64,000 nt of DNA from Treponema denticola (GCF_024400535.1 NZ_CP038800.1:2046001-2110000), one strand, 5' to 3'; shown: positions 28,338-36,996, numbered from the stretch's first letter. Notes: a model not told the origin generated them from the sequence alone. Numbers and translations: made by a program.

Positions 28338-29741
28338 TTAGGGCAGACAAGCCAGCCGCAAGCCAAGAACGCTGGCCCCGTAGCCAGGACTGATGCGGTC
28401 CCGCCTGCCTACAGGGCAGAAGCGCGCGTAGTAGAGCCAACTGCCGCCACGAAGGACGCGGTCAGCACCCGACGCGGCACCTTGAGGGTCGATAACCTCT
28501 CCTGCTCCTATGCTGCCATACCAGTCAAAACACCATTCCATAACATTTCCCGACATATCATATAAGCCAAGAGCATTCGGATCTTTACTTTTTACCGCAG
28601 CCGTCTTAGTTGTAGCAGGGGTTTTATCGTCCCAACCGGTTCCGTTCCACCATTTACCATACACGGCAACTCTTGTAAGTTCATCTCGTAAAGTTTCCCA
28701 AGTTTCTCCTGCGGGTAAAGCAAGACCTGAAAAGCCTATGGGCTTTTTCGCTCCGCTTGCACTGTTCAATTTGGTCAGCCATACATCGCCGTATTGTGCC
28801 GCATTTTCAGTATTGCTTCCCTGCCAACGGGCCGCATATTCCCACTCAGCTTCAGTCGGAAGTCTAAAGCCTTTTTTACTCATATCGGCATAGGCGGCAT
28901 CACAATCAGCTGTTGCCGTCGCATCTTTTAATACAACCGTATGATTGTCCTTTTTGCGGTAGACGCATTCGCCTATTCCTTTTTCCTTTTCCGTATACGC
29001 ATTACACCACACAATACAGTCCCGCCAACTTACTTCAGTTACAGGTTGCTCTTCGTCATTTCCGGTTCCATTACTGCCTTTTTGCCCTGCATTGGCAAAC
29101 TTGTATCCGTTTTCAGCTTTTACCGCCCAATCGTAAACATCTTTCCACAGTTTATAGGTTACCTCTGTCTTGCCGAGCTTGTAGGGGCTTAATTTTACCT
29201 TACGCCCTGCACGGAATACGCCTTTCCACCAAGCTTCACTTCCGGGTAAAGCGTAGTCAGGGGCAACGCCTACAATGCCGTTTGCAGGAGGGGTTATTTT
29301 TATAAAGCCGTCGCCTGTATCTTCAAAAGAACCTACATCGGGCTCAAAGCTCACCTTAACCTCGGCCGCCTTGGTAACAGGAAATGAATAGGAATTGTTG
29401 GTGCCGTTTACGGCGTTACCGTCAAGCGTCCAGCCCTTTACCCTGTAGCCGTCGTCAGCTTTAGCCGTGAAAGTTACAGTCTTGCCTTCCTCAACAGTTA
29501 TTGGGCTTGCCTCTGTTTCGGGGACGCCGTCTGCATTTGCTTTAAGCGTGCCGTTTGGCGTAGTGCTGTCCACGCTGAAAGTGATAGCATGCTTAGGCTT
29601 TGGTGCAGGCGTAGGCGTGGGCGTATTAGGTGTCGGACAGCCGGTCAAAAGCAATCCCAGTGCCAAAAGTGCGGTTATGATGAGCACCGCGGCTCCTCTA
29701 AAGGCGTGTGCCTTTTTGCTGTGTGTTCTAAACTTTGTCAT
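28338..29741 (-). CDS. Variable lipoprotein, InlB-like repeat plus FGE-sulfatase/C-type-lectin domain (probable DGR target, TvpA-like)
   Basis: The signal sequence ends in a lipobox (LLLTGC, Cys 35), followed by a Thr/Pro linker. One divergent InlB B-repeat (about 49-130: GKTVTFTAKADDGYRVKGW) precedes a formylglycine-generating-enzyme-like domain (about 150-467) with RLPTEAEWEYAARW and LGLYDMSGNVMEWCFDWYG. The fold is of the C-type lectin kind known from TvpA of T. denticola. Residues S433-V457, just before the constant LGLRLACLP end, differ from the neighbouring paralogue at 17 of 25 codons, while the flanks are nearly identical. GGAGG precedes the ATG. It should be displayed on the cell surface; the enzyme active site is not expected to matter. 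Confidence 0.88.
   Translation of the reverse strand: MTKFRTHSKKAHAFRGAAVLIITALLALGLLLTGCPTPNTPTPTPAPKPKHAITFSVDSTTPNGTLKANADGVPETEASPITVEEGKTVTFTAKADDGYRVKGWTLDGNAVNGTNNSYSFPVTKAAEVKVSFEPDVGSFEDTGDGFIKITPPANGIVGVAPDYALPGSEAWWKGVFRAGRKVKLSPYKLGKTEVTYKLWKDVYDWAVKAENGYKFANAGQKGSNGTGNDEEQPVTEVSWRDCIVWCNAYTEKEKGIGECVYRKKDNHTVVLKDATATADCDAAYADMSKKGFRLPTEAEWEYAARWQGSNTENAAQYGDVWLTKLNSASGAKKPIGFSGLALPAGETWETLRDELTRVAVYGKWWNGTGWDDKTPATTKTAAVKSKDPNALGLYDMSGNVMEWCFDWYGSIGAGEVIDPQGAASGADRVLRGGSWLYYARFCPVGRRDRISPGYGASVLGLRLACLP
28368..28442 (-). other. Variable region (VR) of the 28.3-kb lipoprotein gene
   Basis: These 75 bases differ from 29867-29941 at 27 positions, 26 of them in codon positions 1 or 2 and none silent. 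Most variable codons end in C (CTC/GGC, TAC/AGC, CGC/TAC), as expected from AAC template codons mutated at adenines. The next 30 bases to the stop differ at one position and identity continues past the stop. Confidence 0.8.
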
Positions 29742-29836
29742 ATATGCCTCCTGTCAAAGTCTTTTCAATTTTTAATTTGTAATGTGTAATTTGTAATTAT
29801 CAATTACCAATTACCTCTCTGGCAAAATGTGTGAAC

Positions 29837-31639
29837 TTAGGGCAGACAAGCCAGGCGCAAGCCAAGATCGTCGCTCCTGGTGTCAGGACTGTAGTAGAGC
29901 CGCCAGCCTACAGTGCAGCTGCTCGCGAAGCTGCCCCAGTCGCCGCCGCGTATAACACGGTCAGTACCCGACGCACCACCTTGAGGATCGGTAACTGTGT
30001 TAGCCTCTATATCGCCGTACCAATCAAAACACCATTCCCAGACATTCCCGCTCATATCGTGTAAACCGAGTGCATTCGCTCTCCTTTTTCCTACAGGATG
30101 AGTTTTGCTTCCTGAATTACCACTATACCACGCAACCGCTCCTGTTTCCACAGTATCATTCCAGTCGGCTTTTGCTCCGCTTGCACTGTTTAATTTGGTC
30201 AGCCATACATCGCCGTATTGTGCCGCATTTGTTTTATCGCTTCCCTGCCAGCGGGCCGCATATTCCCACTCAGCTTCAGTCGGAAGGCGGTAGCCTTTTT
30301 TACTCATATCGGCATAAGCGGCATCGCAAGCAGCTGTATCAGTCGCATTTTTTAATACGGTAGAATCGCTATCGCTTTTGCGGTAGACGCATTCTCCCTC
30401 GCCCATCGTCTTTTCCGTATACGCATTACACCACACTATGCAGTCCCGCCAACTTATAGTCGTTACAGGCTCTTTTTTTCCTTCATCTGTGGGAGCTGCT
30501 CCTACGCCTCCATTACTGCCTTCTTTTCCCTTATTAGCAAAGGTGTAGCCTTTACCTTCTGCCCATGTCAGTACCTCGTGCCATACCTCGTACGTTACCT
30601 CTGTCTTGCCGAGCTTGTAGGGGCTTAATTTTACCTTACGCCCTGCACGGAATACACCTTTCCAATAAGCCCCAGTTCCGGGTAAGGTGTAGTCAGGGTC
30701 AACGCCTAGAATGCCTGTTGTCGGAGGTATTATTTTTACAAAGCCGTCGCCTGTATCTTCAAAAGAACCTACATCGGGCTCAAAGCTCACCGTTACATGT
30801 ACCGCTTTTGTTACGGTAAGGGTATACGTATTTGATGTGTTGCCTGTAACAATATCATTGCCTACCTTCCACTCTTTTACCTTGTAGCCCGAACTCGGCG
30901 TTGCGGTAAAGGTTACGGTTTTGCCGTGCTTAACCTTGTCCCCCGTATTGATTTCGTTGCCGTCAACTGTTGCTTTCAGCGTACCGTTTGAGCCGTCTAC
31001 GCCGAAGGTTAAGCTTATCGTATTGCGCTCGTAAAAGAGTTCTACAACCGTAGAGCCGTCGCCGTTTATCGTGCTGCTTGTCTGTAGGGAGCCGTTTATT
31101 TTAGTAAGCTCCGATTTATAGGTAAAGCCTTCGTAGGCTCCGCCGGTTTTCGGCGTGTATACTGCGTTTGTTCCGACCGCACCGCTTTTATCTTCGGTTT
31201 CCGTCGGTTCTGTAGGATAGCCGCCTTCCTCTTTTTCCTTATAGTGTTTTACTTTATATGAGGCTTCGCCTGGAGGTATGAGTTGGAACTTTACCTTAAC
31301 GGTTACCGCCTTTGTTACGGTGCAGATATAGGTGTTTGATGTGTTGCCTGTAACAACTGCTCCGTCTGCTTTCCACTCTTTTACCTTGTAGCCCGAATTC
31401 GGCGTTGCGGTAAAGGTTACGGTTTTGCCGTGCTTAACCTTGTCCCCTGAATGGATTTCGTTGCCGTCAACTGTTGCTTTCAGCGTACCGTTTGAGCCGT
31501 CTATGCCGAAGGTTATGGTATACTTGGGCTCAGACTTTTTCGATTCCGTCTTGTGCTTACAACCTGCAAAAAGCATTACCAGCGTTAAAATTGCGGCTGT
31601 GATGAGCGCCGCCGCTCCTCTTTTGTGTAAGTGTGTCAT
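29837..31639 (-). CDS. Variable lipoprotein with two InlB-like repeats and FGE-sulfatase/C-type-lectin domain (probable DGR target, TvpA-like)
   Basis: GGAGGT upstream sets the ATG at 31639 (MTHLHKRG); the frame continues open upstream to 31789 but lacks a signal there. The lipobox is LFAGC (Cys 27). Two InlB B-repeats (about 35-110 and 200-270, each with GDKVKHGKTVTFTATP) flank a MucBP-like segment (YKVKHYKEKEEGGYPTEPTE). The last 320 residues are the FGE-like domain (RLPTEAEWEYAARW, MSGNVWEWCFDWYG). The 600-aa protein ends in the same constant LGLRLACLP as its neighbour. The two genes share long stretches of near-identical DNA in this domain, so recombination between them is likely. Confidence 0.88.
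   Translation of the reverse strand: MTHLHKRGAAALITAAILTLVMLFAGCKHKTESKKSEPKYTITFGIDGSNGTLKATVDGNEIHSGDKVKHGKTVTFTATPNSGYKVKEWKADGAVVTGNTSNTYICTVTKAVTVKVKFQLIPPGEASYKVKHYKEKEEGGYPTEPTETEDKSGAVGTNAVYTPKTGGAYEGFTYKSELTKINGSLQTSSTINGDGSTVVELFYERNTISLTFGVDGSNGTLKATVDGNEINTGDKVKHGKTVTFTATPSSGYKVKEWKVGNDIVTGNTSNTYTLTVTKAVHVTVSFEPDVGSFEDTGDGFVKIIPPTTGILGVDPDYTLPGTGAYWKGVFRAGRKVKLSPYKLGKTEVTYEVWHEVLTWAEGKGYTFANKGKEGSNGGVGAAPTDEGKKEPVTTISWRDCIVWCNAYTEKTMGEGECVYRKSDSDSTVLKNATDTAACDAAYADMSKKGYRLPTEAEWEYAARWQGSDKTNAAQYGDVWLTKLNSASGAKADWNDTVETGAVAWYSGNSGSKTHPVGKRRANALGLHDMSGNVWEWCFDWYGDIEANTVTDPQGGASGTDRVIRGGDWGSFASSCTVGWRLYYSPDTRSDDLGLRLACLP
29867..29941 (-). other. Variable region (VR) of the 29.8-kb lipoprotein gene
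   Basis: Same length and position as the VR at 28368-28442. The 19 bases after both stop codons are identical, then the sequences differ by one base in the next few. This shared tail could be the initiation-of-mutagenic-homing site. Confidence 0.8.
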
Positions 31640-31834
31640 ATAAGACCTCCTTGAATAAAATGTTCCCTTAGGGAAGGGAAGACACTTTTGCGTGTAAACA
31701 CGCAATACCATTTGTATCGAGTGTTTACACCCTTGTGCAGAATTTTTTACGGGTCGGAACCCCAGCCGTGCCCACTGAATGTTTATCACCCTATAAAATC
31801 CTTTATCAGTACCGTGTTTTATCTCGGTACGTTA
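31640..31834 (-). other. Leader region of the 29.8-kb lipoprotein gene
   Basis: About 195 bases without a supported gene. It holds a small palindrome GCGTGTAAACACGC (31690-31703) and a wider repeat, GTGTAAACA (31692-31700) with TGTTTACAC (31722-31730). No clear promoter is seen, so read-through from the upstream gene is possible. Confidence 0.4.
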
Positions 31835-31972
31835 GGCTTACCTTATGCAGTAAGTTCGGCTTACCCTATGTAGTAACTCAGACTTACCCTATGTAGTAAC
31901 TCAGACTTACCCTATGCAGTAAGCCGGAGTTACCTTATGCGGTAAGTCCGCCGCGCCTTATGCGTTAAGGGT
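31835..31972. repeat. Six imperfect 23-bp tandem repeats
   Basis: Units start at 31835, 31858, 31881, 31904, 31927 and 31950. Most follow the pattern CTTACCnTATGnnGTAA, so each unit has a small internal dyad (TTAC...GTAA). Units 2 and 3 differ at one base. The last, most diverged unit runs into the final codons of the gene ending at 31958. Confidence 0.8.
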
Positions 31973-32668
31973 AAGCGGTTTGGCAAATCTGCCTACTTTC
32001 AGCGTTTTAAGCTGCTTTGTTGCATTGGCATACTTTGTTCTCACCTCGATATAATACGTTCCTGCCGCCAAGTCGGCGGGGATTATTGCCATAACTCGTG
32101 CGGGTTTGTTTTCGGCAATGACGGAGGCACGTACCGGATTTCCCGTTTCGGGTACAAAGAAAATGCCTTGGGCTGCATCTTTTGCATCGAATTTAAGGCG
32201 GCTTCCGGTAAGCTGTACGACGCCGCCTTTGGTGAGTACTTCGTTCACCTTGCCAGATACGATATCGGCAACTTCGGTTATGTACGGGTCGGTGCTTACT
32301 CCCTCGGTCTTTTCACACTTAACCTTGGTAACCGCGTCGCGAAGCAGGGTGCCGGCGGTTATGTTCAAATTGACCGTATGCCGCTTTTTATCGAAGCTGT
32401 CATTTGCTCCGTCAAATACGCCCGATATGCTCATCGAGGTGTTCATAAGCGGTGTATTAACAGCGGAACCGTCTTTGATAAGGCTCGAGCAGACTTCTCC
32501 GTAGACTTGCAGCGTTGCCGCCACATCCGCCCTCGTAAGCGTGGTACCTTTTTCCATCATCAAATCGATAATCTCGTCAAGAGTGTACGAGCGCACATCC
32601 GCCGCCTGCGCCATGTAGTCGTCCGGCGCAGGGGTGAGTAAGTTTTCTCGTAAAGAGTATTTAAGCAT
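31958..32668 (-). CDS. IHF/HU-like DNA-binding domain protein with C-terminal Ig-like (DUF4469-type) domain
   Basis: The N-terminal 100 residues (DEIIDLMMEKGTTLTRADVAATLQVYGEVC) resemble the HU/IHF-like Bvu_2165-type DNA-binding domain. The C-terminal 100 (VVQLTGSRLKFDAKDAAQGI, then GTYYIEVRTKYA...LKTLKVGRF) resemble the Ig-like DUF4469 domain found fused to it. The 236-aa protein has no signal peptide. GGAGG precedes the ATG. It is upstream of the two DGR-target lipoproteins on the same strand. Its role is unknown; family assignment is from memory of the pattern. Confidence 0.75.
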   Translation of the reverse strand: MLKYSLRENLLTPAPDDYMAQAADVRSYTLDEIIDLMMEKGTTLTRADVAATLQVYGEVCSSLIKDGSAVNTPLMNTSMSISGVFDGANDSFDKKRHTVNLNITAGTLLRDAVTKVKCEKTEGVSTDPYITEVADIVSGKVNEVLTKGGVVQLTGSRLKFDAKDAAQGIFFVPETGNPVRASVIAENKPARVMAIIPADLAAGTYYIEVRTKYANATKQLKTLKVGRFAKPLTLNA

Positions 32669-32912
32669 TTCTTTGCCTCCTTATATTTTTTAATTTAACC
32701 GCGGAGCACGCCAAGGACGCAAGGTGTTTTAAGAAGGCTTTGTAAGGCATTCTTTTATAATCCTTTGCGGATTTTGTGCCCTTTGCGGTTTTATTAAACG
32801 GTGTAATATAAAAAAAGCGCACCAAAGGAATGATTCTGTTCGGTACGCTTGTTGTCTGAGAGTTTGATGTGTATTTGGCTGTGAATTTATTATTCGGGCA
32901 TGACGAGCCCTC

Positions 32913-33008
32913 AGCTGTGAAGCTGTGAAGCTGTGAAGCTGTGAAGCTGTGAAGCTGTGAAGCTGTGAAGCTGTGAAGCTGTGAAGCTGTGAAGCTGTGA
33001 AGCTGTGA
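32913..33008. repeat. Simple sequence repeat, 12 perfect copies of AGCTGTGA
   Basis: 96 bases made of exactly twelve identical 8-base units. It is flanked by TCGGGCA (32895-32901) and its complement (33013-33019). It lies inside the leader predicted from the promoter at 33119-33147. Perfect copies imply recent slippage. Confidence 0.95.
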
Positions 33009-33118
33009 ATTTTGCCCGATAGGCTGCTTTATGTCAAGAGCTTTTTCAAAACTTTTTGTAATTTTTTTGTGAGAATGTTTGTAACTGCTGTCGGGGCCTT
33101 TGTCTATCATTACGGTAC

Positions 33119-33147
33119 AGTATAGCATGTTTATTCTAAGATTTCAA
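33119..33147 (-). promoter_or_regulatory. Promoter upstream of the 8-bp repeat
   Basis: On the minus strand TTGAAA (33147-33142) is 17 bases from TATACT (33124-33119), with TG one base before the -10. A dyad AACCTTT-4-AAAGGTT overlaps the -35 box (33146-33163). Transcription should start near 33112. Confidence 0.65.
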
Positions 33148-33309
33148 CCTTTAGGGAAAGGTTTTAAGATTAAAGGGCTCCTATAAAAACCTGTTTTTTA
33201 GTAGCCATAACCATTTTTGTCCAAAAAACAAAGAGGGCATGAAGCACAATTTTGACAGTAAGACAGAAATACCGGTTTTCCCGGCCTACTTACAAACAAA
33301 GAACTGCCG

Positions 33310-35055
33310 TCAGTTCTTGGATTCTTCCCACAATTTTCTATATAAACCTTCTTCTTTTATCAGTTCCCCATGTGTGCCGCACTGAACAATGTGCCCGTTT
33401 TCAAGGACCAGAATTTGGCCGGCATTGCGGAGACTTGTCAGATTGTGGGCAATCATGATGACGGTTTTATCTTTGAGCAATTCCTGTAAGGCGGCTTGTA
33501 TTTTGGCTTCGTTTTCTGCATCGACATTGGCGGTAACCTCGTCCAAGAGCACAATCGGGGCGTTTTTAAGAAAAGCACGGGCAATCGAAATGCGCTGTTT
33601 TTCTCCGCCCGAAAGCCGCAAGCCCGCCTCTCCGATAACCGTATCATAGCCTTTTTCAGTTTGCATAATAAAATCGGTGCAGCCTGCACGCTCAGCCGCC
33701 TGATACACTTCCTCCAAAGAAGCGTCTTCCCGGCCAAGTTTGATATTATTCAATATCGTGTCGTTAAACAAAAACACATCCTGAAACACAAAGCTGATAT
33801 TGTGCAAAAGGTTTTCGTAATTGAGTTCTTTAATATCGGTGCCGCCGATACTGATGCGCCCCTTTTTTATATCCCAAAAACGGGCGAGCAGATTCACAAT
33901 AGTCGTCTTGCCGCTTCCCGAAAGACCTGCAAGAGCGGCTACCGTTTTTTCGGGAACTGAAAAGCTGATATTGTGCAGCACCTCTTTTTCGGCGTAGGCA
34001 AAAGAAACCTCTTCAAATTGAATATCGAAGGCGTGCGGACTTTGAGGATCGAGCAACAGGTTCCCTGAAAGGTTTTGCATTTCCGGAACCGCTTTGATGG
34101 CATTCATACGGTCGATTGACTGCTGAGTCATTTTAGAAAAGATACTGAAAATCCCCATCGCTTCAATACCGCTGAATAAACTGAAAGAGGCGGTCATCAG
34201 CAAAAAGATTTGTGCAAAAGAAAGTGTTCCCCGTAAAAAAAGCAGGGCGGAAGAAAAAACTATTCCCGCCGTAACAAGCCGTAAGCAAAACTGAAAAAGA
34301 GAGACGACAGGAATATGAGCGAGTTCCGCGCGGACGGAAAAATCCCGTAAATTCTTTACCGCTTCAGCCGTTTTTGAAAACCGCTTTTCCGCCATGTTGT
34401 ATATTTTAAGCACATGGATCCCGTTGATAAATTCAACAATATCGGCGGTAACTTTTCCGATAAAGTCCTGCCGGTTTATTTTTAACTTGTCTTGCAATGT
34501 AGATAATTTTCTGTACATGTACCATACCGGAATAAACAAAAAAGCGGTGAGCAAAAAGATGCGGTAATCGAAGACAAGCAAGACAGTAAGTCCGATAGCA
34601 AAAACAGGAATACCCACGGCGATTTTTTCGATAACGCCCATGCCTTCAATTTCCAAAAACGCCGCATCGGAAGTAATGGTCGAAACCAAGTCGCCCGTGT
34701 TTTTTTCATTGAGAAAGCCGAGCGATACCTTGCGTAATCGTGTCCCTAAGTTTTTGCGCTCGCGGCACATTGCCTTATAACCTGCCCCGCCGCGGAAATA
34801 GAGCGTAAAGTAACGCAGTACAATTCTGATAAAAACCGCTGCCGCCATAATGCCGATGTACCGGTACATAGTACGGACATCAAGCGTTCCCGAAGCGGCG
34901 GGATTAAAAAGCGGTACGGCGTTTACAATTTTAAAGGCGATGATAAAAGGTATCATTATAAAAAAGCCGTCGATAAAACTTAATACAACGGAAAAAACAA
35001 TTTCCTTTTTTTGATTTTGCATAAGGGCCAAAAAAGCCAGCATCGTTTTTAGCAT
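33310..35055 (-). CDS. ABC transporter, exporter-type half-transporter (SiaE/YbtQ-like)
   Basis: 581 aa: six-helix membrane domain, then an ATPase with Walker A GLSGSGKTT (about 363), signature LSGGEKQRISIA, Walker B IVLLDEVTANVD and H-loop IMIAHNL. Both catalytic elements look intact. Its start overlaps the upstream ABC gene by 7 bases, so the two are a pair. Pairs like this next to Trep_Strep/CbiO/CbiQ genes occur in the streptococcal sia haem operon and in siderophore uptake (YbtPQ-type, exporter fold used for import); iron or haem is the best guess, not proven. Confidence 0.87.
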   Translation of the reverse strand: MLKTMLAFLALMQNQKKEIVFSVVLSFIDGFFIMIPFIIAFKIVNAVPLFNPAASGTLDVRTMYRYIGIMAAAVFIRIVLRYFTLYFRGGAGYKAMCRERKNLGTRLRKVSLGFLNEKNTGDLVSTITSDAAFLEIEGMGVIEKIAVGIPVFAIGLTVLLVFDYRIFLLTAFLFIPVWYMYRKLSTLQDKLKINRQDFIGKVTADIVEFINGIHVLKIYNMAEKRFSKTAEAVKNLRDFSVRAELAHIPVVSLFQFCLRLVTAGIVFSSALLFLRGTLSFAQIFLLMTASFSLFSGIEAMGIFSIFSKMTQQSIDRMNAIKAVPEMQNLSGNLLLDPQSPHAFDIQFEEVSFAYAEKEVLHNISFSVPEKTVAALAGLSGSGKTTIVNLLARFWDIKKGRISIGGTDIKELNYENLLHNISFVFQDVFLFNDTILNNIKLGREDASLEEVYQAAERAGCTDFIMQTEKGYDTVIGEAGLRLSGGEKQRISIARAFLKNAPIVLLDEVTANVDAENEAKIQAALQELLKDKTVIMIAHNLTSLRNAGQILVLENGHIVQCGTHGELIKEEGLYRKLWEESKN

Positions 35056-36809
35056 AAATTTCCTCCCTGTCCTTGATAAAGCTTCTTATACACTGCCGAT
35101 TTTTTTAACAGTTCCGTATGTGTACCTTGAGCCTCTACCCGTCCCTTTTCCATAACGATGATTGAATCGCTTTCTTTGACGGTGGAAAGGTTGTGGTCTA
35201 TCGTGATGACGGTTTTATTTTTACACAGTTCCTGTAATGAAAGCTGAAGCTGCCGGCGGTTTTCCGCATCGGTGTGAGTAGTCGCTTCATCTAAGATAAG
35301 CACCGGTGCATTCCGCAAAATCGCACGGGCAATGATAATGCGCTGCCGCTGCCCGCCGGACAGTTTTGTTCCTTCATTGCCCGCATAAGTGTTCCAGCCC
35401 TTTTCAAGCCGTTCGATAAAATCCGAGCACTGTGCAAGACGGGCAGCTTCTTTTACCTCTTCATCGGAGGCGGCGGGCTTACCCATGCGGATATTTTCCA
35501 AAATACTCATATTGAATAAAAAAGTATCCTGTGTAACATAGTTGACATGTTCCATTAATTGAGCAAGAGACATATCTTTGTAATTGATTCCGCCGATTGT
35601 AATGGAACCCTTTGAAACATCCCAAAAGCGGGCAATCAAATTGGCTATTGTTGACTTACCCGAACCTGAGTGCCCGACAATCGCCGTCTTTTTCCCCTCT
35701 TTAAAAGTGAGCGATACATCGTGAAGCACATTCCCCTCAGGAGCATTGTTCTCATTGCCTGTTTTATCTGCAGCCGTAATTTCATTGTATGAAAAGCACA
35801 CATTATGAAACACAATTTCGTTATTCGGAATATGCAGAGCAGCTGCGGCGGCAGTTTCTTCCAATTCGGGAGCGGACAGCACTTCTTCAATCAGCTTTTT
35901 ACTGTTTCTTATGTGATAAAAGTTGTCCATAAATTCGGTGAACTTTAAAAGCGAAACGCCCAAGCCCTCTGCAATGATGACGGCAAAAAGACAGAGCGGC
36001 GCTTCAATCAAACCGGAAGTAAAAAGCAGTCCGCCGACTGAAAGCACGCTCACCGTAATCGACGACAAAAGTACAAAGGCAGGAGCGCTTACAAAATACA
36101 TTTTATTGTAGAGCTTTAAGGTTGACCTTTCGTAATTGTCTATGGAATCTTCAAACTGAGAATAGGCCTTTGCTTCGGTGCCGAATATTTTAATTTCCTT
36201 ATTCCCGCGGATATATTCGATAACCCTGCCGTTCATGTTTTCGAGGGCGGCATAATAGGTGTTTGCAAAATCGTTCATAATGCCGATATACATCGGAAGA
36301 TAAAAAACCAAGGTTGCTGCAGCAGGTACCAAAACGGCAAGAGCAAGCCGCCAATCCGCTGCAAAAAGTATCGCGGTAATGCTTAAAGGAATGAGGATAT
36401 TTGAGGTGGTTTCAGGCAGTGCGTGTGCAAGCGGAAATTCAAGCCGTTCAATACTGTCGATGAGCATTCCGTGAAAATAGCCGGCGCCCTTGTTCCGCGT
36501 AAAACCCAGCGGCATCTTTATCATCTTTTCGGTAAGGGCAAGCCTTATTTTTTCCAAAACGGAAAAGGCTGTCTTGTGCGAAATCGCCGTCGATATGCTG
36601 TGCAGCACCAGTTGAAAAGCAAAGGCTGCAATAATAACGCCTACATAAGCCGACACTTCTGCAAGGGAAGTTCCGCCTTTTGCCAAACGCATAAGAAGAC
36701 GGTGCACCGTGATATACGGCACCATCCCGCAGCCGACACCCAGCACCGCAAGACTTACGGACACCGTATACGCAGGCGTATACGCACGAATAAAATCTTT
36801 AAATCTCAT
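35049..36809 (-). CDS. ABC transporter, exporter-type half-transporter (SiaD/YbtP-like)
   Basis: The frame is open to 36908, but I start at MRFKDFIRAYTPAYT (36809), which is where the membrane domain begins; the extra 33 residues are basic and look random. No strong ribosome site is visible at either start. The 586-aa protein has six membrane helices, Walker A GHSGSGKST, signature LSGGQRQRIIIA and Walker B LILDEATTHTD, with THTD in place of the usual SALD D-loop. It pairs with the next gene. Confidence 0.85.
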   Translation of the reverse strand: MRFKDFIRAYTPAYTVSVSLAVLGVGCGMVPYITVHRLLMRLAKGGTSLAEVSAYVGVIIAAFAFQLVLHSISTAISHKTAFSVLEKIRLALTEKMIKMPLGFTRNKGAGYFHGMLIDSIERLEFPLAHALPETTSNILIPLSITAILFAADWRLALAVLVPAAATLVFYLPMYIGIMNDFANTYYAALENMNGRVIEYIRGNKEIKIFGTEAKAYSQFEDSIDNYERSTLKLYNKMYFVSAPAFVLLSSITVSVLSVGGLLFTSGLIEAPLCLFAVIIAEGLGVSLLKFTEFMDNFYHIRNSKKLIEEVLSAPELEETAAAAALHIPNNEIVFHNVCFSYNEITAADKTGNENNAPEGNVLHDVSLTFKEGKKTAIVGHSGSGKSTIANLIARFWDVSKGSITIGGINYKDMSLAQLMEHVNYVTQDTFLFNMSILENIRMGKPAASDEEVKEAARLAQCSDFIERLEKGWNTYAGNEGTKLSGGQRQRIIIARAILRNAPVLILDEATTHTDAENRRQLQLSLQELCKNKTVITIDHNLSTVKESDSIIVMEKGRVEAQGTHTELLKKSAVYKKLYQGQGGNLC

Positions 36810-36996
36810 GGTTTGTTTATATATCTTTTTGAAGAAGCTGTCTGCAAAACCGGTAAAAGTTTGTCTGTTAACGATATGTTTTGTCTGGGAATGAAGGCGG
36901 GGAAACAACCACGGAAATCAATGCGGTTAAATTAAAAAAACAGCTCTTACAAAATTGAGGAAGTTGTGGTATAATACAAACCAGGAGGAGGTGCCG

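Larger units (their letters stand above)
32669..33309. other. Repeat-rich intergenic region
   Basis: 641 bases with no firmly supported gene. It contains a minus-strand promoter (33119-33147), the 12-copy 8-bp repeat, and low-complexity sequence near 32700-32780 (CGCGGAGCACGCCAAGGACG), a kind of dispersed filler. A 149-codon frame from ATG 33110 to 32661 runs through it and is discussed in the findings. Confidence 0.6.

Noticed and set aside
28065-28565. Long plus-strand ORF over the repeat region and lipoprotein 3' end
   Set aside because: It is a shadow of the minus-strand lipoprotein gene and palindromes, with no ribosome site or domain.
28338-31639. Active formylglycine-generating (sulfatase-maturing) enzymes
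   Set aside because: The fold matches, but lipoprotein anchors, InlB repeats and the hypervariable end point to a display role as in TvpA.
31835-31972. CRISPR array
   Set aside because: The 23-bp units abut each other without unique spacers and no cas genes are present.
32913-33008. CRISPR array
   Set aside because: Units are 8 bases and contiguous with no spacers; it is a simple sequence repeat.
32661-33110. 149-codon frame across the 8-bp repeat as an ordinary gene
   Set aside because: Its sequence is mostly repeat-encoded or low-complexity filler; kept only as part of a phase-variation hypothesis.
28338-36908. Reverse transcriptase or template repeat of a DGR within the window
   Set aside because: No ORF shows reverse-transcriptase motifs, and I find no third copy of the variable-region flanks.
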